Assembly (NCBI RefSeq): GCF_003020585.1
Contig: NZ_PXUE01000001.1
Coordinates: 744,001 to 808,000, forward strand
Direction: 5' to 3'
Length of the DNA stretch: 64,000 bases
From: Chryseobacterium aurantiacum
GTDB lineage: Bacteria > Bacteroidota > Bacteroidia > Flavobacteriales > Weeksellaceae
The position numbers were made by a program, and so were the translations under genes. Of the stretch, positions 45,935 through 54,336 are shown piece by piece; position 1 is the first letter of the stretch, and each line of letters opens with the position of its first letter. The notes under the pieces are model-generated. The model was not told where the DNA came from, did not search any database, and worked only from the letters and a program-made list of their open reading frames with translations.

Positions 45935-46258
45935 TTACTTAATAGCTGATTTTACTGCAAATTCCTCTGCAATTTCTTCCAGCCATTGTGCTACATCTTC
46001 CTCACCGGTAGCTCTTTGGTAAGTGCTTCCCAAAGACATTAAAATCTGGTGAATAAACATCTTCATTTGATCTACAGGCATTTCTTTTGTCCAAAGATCA
46101 ATTCTTAAAGCTTCCATTGCTTTGTCATCCCATACGGAAATCATTGTAGCTTTAGTTTCCTCTTTTTCAACACCTCCATCCTGAGCGTTCCATGTAATAT
46201 TTTCAGGGATGTGGTTTTCATCCAGCTCTACATCTATCGTAATCTGAGTTTTTCTCAT
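45935..46258 (-). CDS. gldC: Gliding motility protein GldC
   Basis: The 107-residue cytosolic protein (MRKTQITIDVELDENHIPEN; ITWNAQDGGV; DDKAMEALRIDLWTKEMPVD; MFIHQILMSLGSTYQRATG) matches GldC in length and sequence pattern. GldC supports the gliding/type IX secretion machinery of Bacteroidota but is not essential in Flavobacterium johnsoniae. It lies 32 bp after gldB, the usual order. In non-gliding Chryseobacterium the gld genes serve type IX secretion. Confidence 0.9.
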   Translation of the reverse strand: MRKTQITIDVELDENHIPENITWNAQDGGVEKEETKATMISVWDDKAMEALRIDLWTKEMPVDQMKMFIHQILMSLGSTYQRATGEEDVAQWLEEIAEEFAVKSAIK

Positions 46259-46290
46259 TTCTCTATTTTTTCTAAATTCTAAATTTTCTA

Positions 46291-47274
46291 TTATTTAAGT
46301 TTCGGTTTATAACCGGACTGATTAAAGATTGTTGTGGCATCCATTTTCAGGAAATCTTTCAGCTTAGTTTCAGGTTTTTCTTTAAGATAAGCCTTACAGA
46401 TCTGCCATCCTGTAAAAATTCCAATTTGTGGTGAAGACTCATTGTCAATCTCTGTATAAAATTTTGAAAATGGCCCTGGAGCAATAAAACGTTCACCCAA
46501 TCTTGGATCATCACCAAACAGCAAATTGCTCTCCACAAAATAATTCCAGATGTTGGCTTCATTGGTCGTCGCCCATTCATACTGCTTTTGGGTATAATTC
46601 ATTTTCAAATAATCAGGGAAGTCAGGAAGAAAAGCATCCTGTAGAATCATCACCTTTCCGTTAACAATGACCTGATCAATAAATTTCTGGTGATCGGCAG
46701 ATTCGGTGACAATATTTTCGGCAAAAAGCTGAGAAACCTTGGGAACAATATTCTGAGGATTCATCGACTTTTGAAAATAGAGCTCCAATCCTTTGTAATG
46801 AGCGTTTCCATCTCCCATAAAGCCAGTAATGTCTATGAATAAAAGATTTCCTTTCTGATCATAAAAAATAGGATCCTGAACCATCTGTAAGGCAGACGAA
46901 AACAGAAAAACCTTTGGACTTTTAAATTGAGGAAAGTAATGCTTTATATGGGAAAATAAACTCTGAAGTTCTTTTTGGAGCTTAGTCTGATCTATTTTTC
47001 CAATAGCTTCCTTGTAGATTTTTATTTCTTCTGCATCCGTTCTTCTTTTTCCGAAATCTGAATCAGAAACACTGCCCTGAAACCAAGGAAACTGGGCTTT
47101 GAACTGATCCAACGAAATATTAGGATTGTAGAATTCCTTGGAAATGTCAGTCACTTCAACCTTTCCTGCAGTATCTTTAATCTCTATTTTCCATTGATTT
47201 TCGGGTTCTTTTTTGCAAGAACTCAGTCCTGCAACTAAAATAGAAGAAAGCGCAATATATCTAAAAATCTTCAT
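46291..47274 (-). CDS. gldB: Gliding motility lipoprotein GldB
   Basis: The start at ATG 47274 gives 327 residues beginning MKIFRYIALSSILVAGLSSC, a lipoprotein signal with Cys20. A longer reading to 47496 would run through the divergent gene at 47327 and is rejected. The body (NISLDQFKAQFPWFQGSVSD; FPQFKSPKVFLFSSALQMVQ; IDITGFMGDGNAHYKGLELY; LLFGDDPRLGERFIAPGPFS; QIGIFTGWQICKAYL) is GldB-like; GldB is required for gliding and type IX secretion. It precedes gldC by 32 bp. Confidence 0.92.
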   Translation of the reverse strand: MKIFRYIALSSILVAGLSSCKKEPENQWKIEIKDTAGKVEVTDISKEFYNPNISLDQFKAQFPWFQGSVSDSDFGKRRTDAEEIKIYKEAIGKIDQTKLQKELQSLFSHIKHYFPQFKSPKVFLFSSALQMVQDPIFYDQKGNLLFIDITGFMGDGNAHYKGLELYFQKSMNPQNIVPKVSQLFAENIVTESADHQKFIDQVIVNGKVMILQDAFLPDFPDYLKMNYTQKQYEWATTNEANIWNYFVESNLLFGDDPRLGERFIAPGPFSKFYTEIDNESSPQIGIFTGWQICKAYLKEKPETKLKDFLKMDATTIFNQSGYKPKLK

Positions 47275-47299
47275 TATTTTTACATGGAATTTAAGTTTA

Positions 47300-47307
47300 C
47301 AAAAATA
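47300..47307 (-). promoter_or_regulatory. Bacteroidota -7 element (TATTTTTG) of gldB
   Basis: On the minus strand TATTTTTG matches TAnnTTTG 25 bp before ATG 47274. A -33 TTG is not evident. Confidence 0.4.
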
Positions 47308-47326
47308 AGGATTAAATAGATAATTC

Positions 47327-47965
47327 ATGATGAAAATTAAAATATTTACAGCCCTCAGTCTTATTTTAGGGCTAGCCTTTTTCAATGGACAAAAGCTTGA
47401 ATTTAAAGATAAAAACCTGGAAAAAGCTGTTATCGAAAATTTTGATCTGAATAAAGATGGAGTAATAGAGGCTTCAGAGGCTGAATTGGTTGCCAATTTA
47501 TTTTTGGTTCAGAAAAATATCAAATCTGTGGAGGATCTTTCTTTCTTTAAAAACGTAAAAATGATCATGCTTGATGATAATGTGATTCCTGTCATGAGTC
47601 TGAAAAATCTGGATAAACTTGAACTTTTCTCATGTACTGGCTGTAAAACCTCTTCATTCACAGCAGAAAACCTGAAAAAACTGGCTTCATTATATATAGA
47701 TAATAATCTTTTGGAAGGTATTTCACTGAAAGATACTCCAGGAATTGATCAATTAACATTATCTTTAAATAAACTGAAAACAGTTGATCTCACTCTGCTT
47801 AAAAATTTAAGAAAGCTCAATGTAGAACATAATAAGCTCCAGAAAATAGATATTTCAGGAAATCCGCTTTTGCAAACCCTAAATGTAGGTGGAAATAATA
47901 TGAAAGAAACAGATATAAAAAAAGGATTGAAAACAGATGTAACTATTTTTGGAGCTGAACAATAA
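47327..47965 (+). CDS. Exported leucine-rich-repeat protein
   Basis: The 212-residue protein has a signal peptide (MMKIKIFTALSLILGLAFFN, cleavage near NGQ), an EF-hand-like loop (DLNKDGVIEASEAELV, residues about 39-54), and then leucine-rich repeats: LKNLDKLELFSCTGC, NLKKLASLYIDNNLLEG, TPGIDQLTLSLNKLKT and LRKLNVEHNKLQKID. LRRs of this kind serve protein recognition. It is divergent from gldB, 52 bp away. The binding partner is unknown. Confidence 0.8.
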   Translation: MMKIKIFTALSLILGLAFFNGQKLEFKDKNLEKAVIENFDLNKDGVIEASEAELVANLFLVQKNIKSVEDLSFFKNVKMIMLDDNVIPVMSLKNLDKLELFSCTGCKTSSFTAENLKKLASLYIDNNLLEGISLKDTPGIDQLTLSLNKLKTVDLTLLKNLRKLNVEHNKLQKIDISGNPLLQTLNVGGNNMKETDIKKGLKTDVTIFGAEQ

Positions 47966-47974
47966 ACTAATACT

Positions 47975-48514
47975 ATGAAAATAGAAACAAAAAGACTGAT
48001 TTTAAGAAAACTTGAAGATAAAGATGCTGAAAGAATGTTCCTTATGGATTCTAACCCGGAAGTGATGAAGTATCTTGAAACTCCTGTAACATCCGTGGAA
48101 GAATCACAAAATGGCCTAAGGATGATCCAGAAACAATATGAAGAAAATGGAGTAGGGAGGTTAGCCGTTGTTGAAAAAGAAAGCGGACTGATGATAGGAT
48201 GGTGTGGGTTAAAATTACTAAAGAAACCTATCAATGGTCATGTTGAAACACTGGATTTAGGGTATCGTTTCATTCCGGAATTTTGGGGGAAAGGGTATGC
48301 CTGGGAGGCTGCAACAGCTACTCTTGAATATGGTTTTAATGATTTAAAGTCGGAGACTATATACGCATATGCTGATGCAGGAAATGCCGGTTCCAATCAT
48401 ATTTTAACAAAACTGGGCTTTCAAAATACAAGCGAATTTGAAGATGATGGGGTAAGATGTTTTTGGTATCAATTGAAACGCGAAAATTATAATGTAGAAA
48501 ATGGTAAAGATTAG
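47975..48514 (+). CDS. GNAT acetyltransferase, RimJ/RimL-like
   Basis: The 179-residue protein is of the Acetyltransf_3 type: MKIETKRLILRKLEDKDAER opening, LDLGYRFIPEFWGKGYAWEA (acetyl-CoA loop WGKGYA), then TIYAYADAGNAGSNHILTKL and KLGFQNTSEFEDDG. RimJ/RimL acetylate ribosomal protein N-termini, but this family is broad. Its last 14 bp overlap the next GNAT gene, so the two are translationally coupled. Confidence 0.85.
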   Translation: MKIETKRLILRKLEDKDAERMFLMDSNPEVMKYLETPVTSVEESQNGLRMIQKQYEENGVGRLAVVEKESGLMIGWCGLKLLKKPINGHVETLDLGYRFIPEFWGKGYAWEAATATLEYGFNDLKSETIYAYADAGNAGSNHILTKLGFQNTSEFEDDGVRCFWYQLKRENYNVENGKD

Positions 48515-49034
48515 ACAAGAAGAAGAAAAAGACCATAAGAAAGTTTTTCAATTGATAGAAGAGGCTTTCAGAGATATGGAGCATAGTGACCATCAAGAGC
48601 AATTTCTGGTGGAAAAATTAAGAAAATCAGATGCCTTTATTCCGGAATTATCACTGGTAGCAGAAGATGAGAATAGTGAAATTGCTGGACATATTCTATT
48701 TACAAAGCTTCGTATTGAAAATGGTTCAGAGGCTTTTGAATCACTTGCCTTGGCACCTGTCTCTGTGAAGCCAGGGTTTCAAAATCAGGGAATTGGAGGA
48801 AAGCTTATCCTTGAAGGACATCGTATTGCTAAAGAACTAGGTTATCAATCTGTTATTTTAATAGGACATGAAACTTATTATCCCAAGTTTGGTTACGAAA
48901 AAACAAGTAATTTTGGGATTTCATTTCCGTTTGAAATTCCTGAAGAAAATGGAATGGGTATAGAACTCGTAAAAGACGGATTAAAAAATAAAAACGGGGT
49001 GGTAAAATACCCTAAGGAATTTGGAATAGACTAA
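48501..49034 (+). CDS. GNAT acetyltransferase, YhbS-like
   Basis: The 177-residue protein starts MVKIRQEEEKDHKKVFQLIE. It shows VAEDENSEIAGHILFTKL, ALAPVSVKPGFQNQGIGG (acetyl-CoA loop QNQGIG), and VILIGHETYYPKFGYEKTS, matching the YhbS-type group. The substrate is unknown. It overlaps the preceding gene by 14 bp and is 14 bp from nadE. Confidence 0.88.
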   Translation: MVKIRQEEEKDHKKVFQLIEEAFRDMEHSDHQEQFLVEKLRKSDAFIPELSLVAEDENSEIAGHILFTKLRIENGSEAFESLALAPVSVKPGFQNQGIGGKLILEGHRIAKELGYQSVILIGHETYYPKFGYEKTSNFGISFPFEIPEENGMGIELVKDGLKNKNGVVKYPKEFGID

Positions 49035-49048
49035 AAAAAATATAAACG

Positions 49049-49843
49049 ATGCAGACACAAAAAGTGATAGACCATATTGTAGGCTGGTTAAAGGATTATG
49101 CAACAAAAGCTAAAGTAAACGGATATGTACTAGGAGTTTCCGGAGGAGTAGATTCCGGAGTTGTTTCTACATTGGCAGCAATGACGGGACTGAAAACATT
49201 GCTTATCGAAATGCCTATCCGCCAGAAAGCAGATCAGGTGGACCGCGCAAAGGACCATATGAATGATTTAAAATCAAGATTTCCAAATGTGGAAATCATA
49301 TCTGTAGATCTGACTCCTGCTTTTGAGGAACTTTATAAAACCTTTGATGTAAAAGACGATCTGTATCCCAACGAAAAACTGGCTTTTGCCAATACAAGAT
49401 CCCGTTTGAGAATGCTTACCCTGTATTACTACGGGCAGCTTAACGGACTTTTGGTATGTGGAACCGGAAATAAAGTTGAAGATTTCGGAATTGGATTTTA
49501 TACAAAATATGGTGATGGAGGAGTAGATGTATCTCCAATTGCCGACTTATATAAAACTGAGGTGTATGCACTTGCCAAAGGGTTGAATTTAATTAAAAGC
49601 ATTCAGGAGGCAATTCCAACAGACGGACTTTGGGACGTAGACAGAACCGATGAACAGCAGATTGGAGCAACGTATCCTGAATTGGAAAAAATTCAAAAAG
49701 AATATGGAACCAAAACGGCTGAAGATTATGAAGGAAGAGATAAGGAAGTATTCCTGATATTTGACAGAATGCATAAAGCCGCAAAACATAAGATGGATCC
49801 TATTCCAATCTGTGATATTCCTGAAGAGTGGAGAGAATCATAA
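49049..49843 (+). CDS. nadE: NAD+ synthetase, ammonia- type
   Basis: The 264-residue protein makes NAD+ from nicotinate adenine dinucleotide, ATP and ammonia. The P-loop GVSGGVDSGVVSTLAAMTG, SRLRMLTLYYYGQLNGLLVC, GTGNKVEDFGIGFYTKYGDG and DVSPIADLYKTEVYALAKGL are the hallmark motifs. The length is that of the glutamine-independent form, so it uses free ammonia or a separate amidase. The downstream genes (barnase-like, archaemetzincin-like, barstar-like) are on the same strand. It lies close to gldB/gldC, as often in Bacteroidota. Confidence 0.95.
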   Translation: MQTQKVIDHIVGWLKDYATKAKVNGYVLGVSGGVDSGVVSTLAAMTGLKTLLIEMPIRQKADQVDRAKDHMNDLKSRFPNVEIISVDLTPAFEELYKTFDVKDDLYPNEKLAFANTRSRLRMLTLYYYGQLNGLLVCGTGNKVEDFGIGFYTKYGDGGVDVSPIADLYKTEVYALAKGLNLIKSIQEAIPTDGLWDVDRTDEQQIGATYPELEKIQKEYGTKTAEDYEGRDKEVFLIFDRMHKAAKHKMDPIPICDIPEEWRES

Positions 49844-49856
49844 AATAATTGTTACA

Positions 49857-50375
49857 ATGAACAGTAAAATCAGAGGTGTATTTTTCATCTGTCTCGGGCT
49901 TCTATTTGGGATGTCTGTAATGTATATCTACAACCGTTTTATCTCCGATAAAAAAGATCATCCAAACGCTGCAAAAACAGAAGCGGTAAGTTATGGGAGT
50001 ACTTCTACGGAAGATCAATATAATACAGGAAAATCATCAGCACAGGTTTCTATTGATAAACTGACTGAAGAAAAGACGGTGATAAGCTACGTAAAGCAAA
50101 ATCATAGGCTTCCGGAGTATTATATTACAAAAAATGAGGCCAGAAATCAGGGCTGGAATCCATCCAAGGGAAACCTTTGTGAAGTGCTTCCGGGAAAAGC
50201 AATTGGTGGAGACAAGTTTGGTAATAGAGAAAGAAGATTACCGGATGGAGAAAAGTATTTTGAAGCAGATGTAAACTACCACTGTGGGGGAAGAAATGCA
50301 GACCGGATCATCTACACCCAAAATGGAGATGTTTATCTTACCAAGAATCATTATAAAAGCTTTGAAAAGCAATAG
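49857..50375 (+). CDS. Barnase-type ribonuclease with N-terminal membrane anchor
   Basis: The start at ATG 49857 gives 172 residues. A hydrophobic segment (RGVFFICLGLLFGMSVMYIY, about 6-25) is a signal-anchor, followed by a Ser/Thr-rich linker and a guanyl-specific RNase domain (about 73-172). The barnase catalytic set is complete: Lys92 (YITKNEA), Arg124 (GNRERRLP), Glu136 (FEADVNY), Arg146 and Arg150 (GRNADRII) and His165 (KNHYKSF), corresponding to barnase K27, R59, E73, R83, R87 and H102. It begins 13 bp after nadE. A barstar-like gene follows, with a metzincin gene between. RNase activity in the envelope is unusual in a diderm; it may be exported as a toxin. Confidence 0.9.
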   Translation: MNSKIRGVFFICLGLLFGMSVMYIYNRFISDKKDHPNAAKTEAVSYGSTSTEDQYNTGKSSAQVSIDKLTEEKTVISYVKQNHRLPEYYITKNEARNQGWNPSKGNLCEVLPGKAIGGDKFGNRERRLPDGEKYFEADVNYHCGGRNADRIIYTQNGDVYLTKNHYKSFEKQ

Positions 50376-50452
50376 ATTATCATTGTAAAAAGCAAAATTG
50401 ACAAAGCGGGGAAAAAATATAATTTGTATTTACACCATTATAAATATTAATT

Positions 50453-51076
50453 TTGAAAAATAATAACTTTGTTGGTTTACTTTTTTTAGCATTTCTGATA
50501 CTTTCATGCTCAGAAAAAGAAAAGCCTGTAAGGAATCTGGAACAAAAGAAAGCAGTAACTCTACTCATACAACCATTTCAGGATATTAAACCTGAAAACT
50601 TGGAAAAAGTAGTAGCGGGAATTAAAAAAGTATATCCAAATGTTGAAGTTCTTGAAGCAATAGCCTTTCCGGAAAATGCTTATTATAAAGAGAGAAACCG
50701 TTACAGAGCAGACTCTATTATTAAGTTTTTGAATGGTAAAACAAAAGATGGATTTGTAACTATTGGCTTAACTTCAAAGGACATTAGTGCAACCAGAGGA
50801 AAAATAAAAGACTTTGGAATTATGGGCTTGGGATATAGACCAGGAAAAGCCTGTGTGGCATCAATGTTCAGATTGAGCAAGGAAAATATGGATGAGCAAT
50901 TTTATAAGATTGCCATTCATGAATTGGGACATACCCAGGGGTTACCACATTGTCCGGAGAAAATGTGCTTTATGAGAGATGCAGAAGGCAAAAATCCAAC
51001 CAATGAAGAAACGGATTTCTGCAAAAAATGCAAAACCTTTTTAATTAATAAAAATTGGAAATTTAGTTCAATATGA
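50453..51076 (+). CDS. Archaemetzincin-like metalloprotease, lipoprotein
   Basis: The start is a TTG at 50453; no ATG lies upstream in frame and the lipoprotein signal follows at once (MKNNNFVGLLFLAFLILSCS, Cys19). The C-terminal half shows the archaemetzincin zinc motif HELGHTQGLPHC, continued by PEKMCFM and, 20 residues on, DFCKKC: HExxHxxGLxHCxxxxCxM with two further Cys, i.e. a catalytic zinc plus a Cys4 site. Members are aminopeptidase-like zinc enzymes of unknown physiological substrate. The stop overlaps the ATG of the barstar-like gene (ATGA), so they are translationally coupled. Confidence 0.88.
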   Translation: MKNNNFVGLLFLAFLILSCSEKEKPVRNLEQKKAVTLLIQPFQDIKPENLEKVVAGIKKVYPNVEVLEAIAFPENAYYKERNRYRADSIIKFLNGKTKDGFVTIGLTSKDISATRGKIKDFGIMGLGYRPGKACVASMFRLSKENMDEQFYKIAIHELGHTQGLPHCPEKMCFMRDAEGKNPTNEETDFCKKCKTFLINKNWKFSSI

Positions 51077-51378
51077 AGACAGTATATATAGATTTTACAG
51101 ACATCGGTGATTATGAAGATTTTTATACCCAGTTAAAGGAAAAAGTTCAGCTTCCTGAACACTTTGGGGATAATCTTGATGCCCTTTTCGATACCATTAC
51201 CGGAGACCTGGAGATGCCGCTTCACCTTGAATTCGTAAATATGACAGTAGATCAACTGGAAATTTTTGAAGATCTTCTGACGACGCTGGAAGATGGAGAG
51301 GAAGAAGTAGAAGACTTTACTTTCAGCTATTATCTGGAGCAGTACGAAGATGATGAAGAAGAAGAAACAGAAGATTAA
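51073..51378 (+). CDS. Barstar-type ribonuclease inhibitor
   Basis: The 101-residue cytosolic protein resembles barstar (about 90 residues) in its first 60 residues: VQLPEHFGDNLDALFDTITG mirrors the barnase-binding loop of barstar. The two acidic contacts of barstar, Asp35 and Asp39, correspond to Asp36 and Asp40. The two aromatic residues Tyr29/Tyr30 are His30/Phe31 here. The C-terminus is very acidic (DDEEEETED), longer than in barstar. It would block any barnase-type RNase that stays in or enters the cytosol. It overlaps the metzincin gene by 4 bp and is the last gene of the unit; a terminator follows. Confidence 0.88.
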   Translation: MKTVYIDFTDIGDYEDFYTQLKEKVQLPEHFGDNLDALFDTITGDLEMPLHLEFVNMTVDQLEIFEDLLTTLEDGEEEVEDFTFSYYLEQYEDDEEEETED

Positions 51379-51398
51379 TCTGTAATGTGAAAAAAATT

Positions 51399-51435
51399 AA
51401 GAGATTGTTTTAGAAATAGAACAGTCTCTTTTTTT
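51399..51435 (+). terminator. Terminator after the barstar-like gene
   Basis: Arms AAGAGATTGTT and AACAGTCTCTT pair (one G-U) around a 10-nt loop and are followed by TTTTTTT. Confidence 0.8.
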
Positions 51436-51450
51436 ATTAAAGATCTATAA

Positions 51451-52531
51451 ATTCCAAAGGAAATCCCCAGCATTCAATTTTATCGTAGATAAAATCCTAG
51501 CGCCTTATCAGTGTAATATTTTATCAAAACCTTAGCGTTCTAGCATTTTCCAACCAGAGATAACATCCCTTTTAAAGACCATTCAGAATTTTATATTCTC
51601 GCAGATTGAGGAGATTTCGCAAATTTTTCAATCTGAGAACAGTTATAGAGTTTAATATAAAAAGAGATTCTTCAGTCTATTTTTATGATTCCAAAGGAAA
51701 TCCCCAGCATTCAATTTTATCGTAGATAAAATCCTAGCGTCTTATCAGTGTAATATTTTATCAAAACCTTAGCGTCCTAGCGTTTTCCAACCAGCGAGCA
51801 AATCCCTTTCAAAGATCAGTCAGAATTTTATATTCTCGCAGATTGAGGAGATTTCGCAAATTTTTCAATCTGAGAACAGTTATAGAGTTGAATATAAAAA
51901 GAGGTTTTTCAGTTTTTTTATGATTCCAAAGGAGATCAACAGCATTCAATTTTATCGTAGATAAAATCCTAGCGTCTTATCAGTGTAATATTTTATCAAA
52001 ACCTTAGCGTCCTAGCGTTTTCGCCACCAGAAAGAACATCCCTTTCAAAGACCATTCAGAATTTTATATTCTCGCAGATTGAGGAGATTTCGCAAATTTT
52101 TTAATCCGAGAACAGTTATAGAGTTTAATATAAAAAGAGATTCTTCAGTCTATTTTTATGATTCCAAAGGAGATCAACAGCATTCAATTTTATCGTAGAT
52201 AAAATCCTAGCGCCTTATCAGTAGAATGTTTTATCAAAACCTTAGCGTCCTAGCGTTTTCCAACCAGCGAGCAAATCCCTTTTAAAGACCATTCAGAATT
52301 TTATATTCTCGCAGATTGAGGAGATTTCGCAAATTTTTCAATCTGAGAACAGTTATAGAGTTGAATATAAAAAGGGATTCTTCAGTCTTTTTTATGATTC
52401 CAAAGGAGATCAACAGCATTCAATTTTATTGTAGATAAAATCCTAGCGCCTTATCAGTAGAATATTTTATCAAAACCTTAGCGTCCTAGCGTTTTCCAAC
52501 CAGCGAGCAAATCCCTTTCAAAGATCATTCA
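51451..52531. repeat. Tandem array of about 4.6 copies of a 236-bp unit
   Basis: The unit begins ATTCCAAAGG at 51451, 51688, 51923, 52161 and 52397, i.e. periods of 237, 235, 238 and 236 bp; the fifth copy breaks off near 52531. Copies differ at only scattered positions. Each has two hairpins: ATTTTATC-GTA-GATAAAAT (51477-51495 in unit 1) and TTCTCGCAGATTGA with TCAATCTGAGAA (51596-51639), plus CTTAGCG and CCTAGCG patches. No open frame is conserved. The array fills the 1.3-kb gap between the barstar-like gene and cdd. Confidence 0.9.
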
Positions 52532-52536
52532 AAAAT

Positions 52537-52568
52537 AAAAAAACCAACAAAATCTCTGTTGGTTTTTG
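52537..52568 (-). terminator. Terminator after cdd
   Basis: Arms AAAACCAACA and TGTTGGTTTT pair perfectly around AAATCTC-like loop; on the minus strand a T-rich run follows. It sits at the edge of the tandem array. Confidence 0.7.
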
Positions 52569-52686
52569 ATCAAAAATCCACTGTGATTTACAAAAATCAT
52601 ATAAATCCCCATCCATATCACAGCAAATACTGAACATTTAATTTTTCGACTGTCAATAGTCTTTTTACAATTTTACCTTTTCGCTC

Positions 52687-53169
52687 CTATAAAAATGTAG
52701 AATCAAAGTAAAAAGGCAATAGATCTTTCACCGCACTTACTTTTACAACTTCTTCATTCATGCTTGAAAAATAAAGATCGATGTTTTCATTTTGCTTGGT
52801 TTCATATTCTATTAAACTCTGACGGCATGCTCCACAAGGAGGAATTGGTGGGTTTTTCTCGTGAAATTCCTTAGGTCCGCCAACCACAAATATTTTTTTT
52901 ACTTTAATATTCGGAAAGTTGGCTGCTACCCAGAACAATGTGGTTCTCTCAGCACAAAGTCCGGAAGGGAAGGCTGCATTTTCCTGATTGTTTCCAGAGT
53001 ATATTTCTCCGTTTTCCAATAACACAGAGCATCCCACAAAAAACTGTGAATAGGGTGCATAAGCATTCTCGCGGGCCGCCTTGGCTCTTTCAAATAACTG
53101 TTTTTCTATATCGCTCAGTTCACTGCTATTTTTAAAATATTCGTAACTGATCTGTATGTCTTTTTTCAT
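52687..53169 (-). CDS. cdd: Cytidine deaminase
   Basis: The enzyme deaminates cytidine and deoxycytidine to uridine forms for pyrimidine salvage. The 160-residue protein shows the zinc motif: CAERT (Cys ligand and catalytic Glu) and PPCGACRQ (two Cys ligands), plus ARENAYAPYSQFFVGCSVLL and NQENAAFPSGLCAERT typical of the tetrameric form. It is divergent from the old-yellow-enzyme gene and followed by a terminator at 52537-52568. Confidence 0.95.
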   Translation of the reverse strand: MKKDIQISYEYFKNSSELSDIEKQLFERAKAARENAYAPYSQFFVGCSVLLENGEIYSGNNQENAAFPSGLCAERTTLFWVAANFPNIKVKKIFVVGGPKEFHEKNPPIPPCGACRQSLIEYETKQNENIDLYFSSMNEEVVKVSAVKDLLPFYFDSTFL

Positions 53170-53269
53170 ATATTGTAGACTAAAAAAGGGGCGTAAAATT
53201 ACTTCTTTTTAATGAGGTGGGCAATATTTATTCTTCTAATGATAAAGTTCAAATTTTAAAACAAACAAA

Positions 53270-54322
53270 ATGTTATATACCCCAATACAATTCAGAAATG
53301 TAAAGCTTAATAACCGTTGGGTAATGTCTCCAATGTGCATGTATTCATGTGAAAACGGTATGGCGAATAATTTTCATTTCGTGCATTATGGCAGCAGGGC
53401 ACAGGGTGGAACCGGTTTACTGATCGTAGAAGCTACAGGCGTAGAACCAAGAGGGCGGATCACCAATCATTGTATGGGAATCTGGAATGATGAACAGGCA
53501 GAAAAACTACAGAAAATTGTAGAATTTGTTCATGAAAATTCAGAAAGTAAAATAGGAATCCAGCTGGCTCATGCCGGAAGAAAAGGTTCAACGTGGAATA
53601 ATCTGCAGATCTCTCTTGAAGAAGGTTGGGAAACCATTGCACCAAGTTCTATTCCTTATCACCCGTCAGAAAGGATTCCCCATGCATTGAGCACTGATGA
53701 GGTGAAAGAACAGATACAATATTTTAAAGAAGCAGCTCAACGAGCTGTAAAGGCTGGCTTTGATGTGATTGAAATTCATGGAGCGCACGGCTATCTTATT
53801 CATCAGTTTTTGTCTCCACTTTCCAATATCAGAACGGATGAATACGGCGGAAGCTTTGAAAACAGAATTCGTTTTCTGATTGAAATTGTAGATGCAGTAA
53901 ATGAAGAATTGAATGAAAATACGGCTCTTTTTGTACGTATTTCCGGAACAGAATATGCTGAAAACGGTTGGGATATTGCCGATAGTGTAGCATTGGCAAA
54001 AATATTAAAGGAACATTCTGTTGATCTTGTGGATGTATCAAGCGGCGGGAATATTCATGGGGCTAAAATTTCAGTTTTTAATGGGTATCAGGTTCCTTTT
54101 TCTTCACAAATAAAGAATGAAGCCATGGTGAAGACCGGTGCTGTAGGCTTAATTACGAATGTAGAACAAGCTGAAGAAATTCTTCAGAATAACGAGGCGG
54201 ATTTGATCTTTGTAGCGAGAGAGATTCTTAGAAATCCATATCTGGCGATTCAGGGAGCCTTTGAAATGAAAGAAGACTGCTTTTTCCCACATCAATATAC
54301 AAGAGCCAAAATCTCCTCATAA
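53270..54322 (+). CDS. Old yellow enzyme family NADPH dehydrogenase (YqjM/NamA type)
   Basis: The 350-residue FMN enzyme reduces activated C=C bonds of enones with NADPH. The YqjM-type motifs are LYTPIQFRNVKLNNRWVMSP, MCMYSCENG (the N-terminal Cys region), QLAHAGRKGS, EIHGAHGYLIHQFLSPLSN and RTDEYGGSFENRIRFL, then VDVSSGGN and EADLIFVAREILRNP for FMN phosphate binding. The physiological substrate is unknown. The start is ATG 53270. It lies 14 bp before the DUF2752 gene and may be co-transcribed with it. Confidence 0.93.
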   Translation: MLYTPIQFRNVKLNNRWVMSPMCMYSCENGMANNFHFVHYGSRAQGGTGLLIVEATGVEPRGRITNHCMGIWNDEQAEKLQKIVEFVHENSESKIGIQLAHAGRKGSTWNNLQISLEEGWETIAPSSIPYHPSERIPHALSTDEVKEQIQYFKEAAQRAVKAGFDVIEIHGAHGYLIHQFLSPLSNIRTDEYGGSFENRIRFLIEIVDAVNEELNENTALFVRISGTEYAENGWDIADSVALAKILKEHSVDLVDVSSGGNIHGAKISVFNGYQVPFSSQIKNEAMVKTGAVGLITNVEQAEEILQNNEADLIFVAREILRNPYLAIQGAFEMKEDCFFPHQYTRAKISS

Positions 54323-54336
54323 CGAATCTTACAAAA

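Noticed and set aside
47275..47496. Longer N-terminus for GldB
   Set aside because: It would overlap the divergent LRR gene and put 74 residues before a clear lipoprotein signal.
51451..52531. CRISPR array
   Set aside because: The repeat unit is about 236 bp and the copies are near-identical throughout; there are no short repeats with unique spacers and no cas genes.
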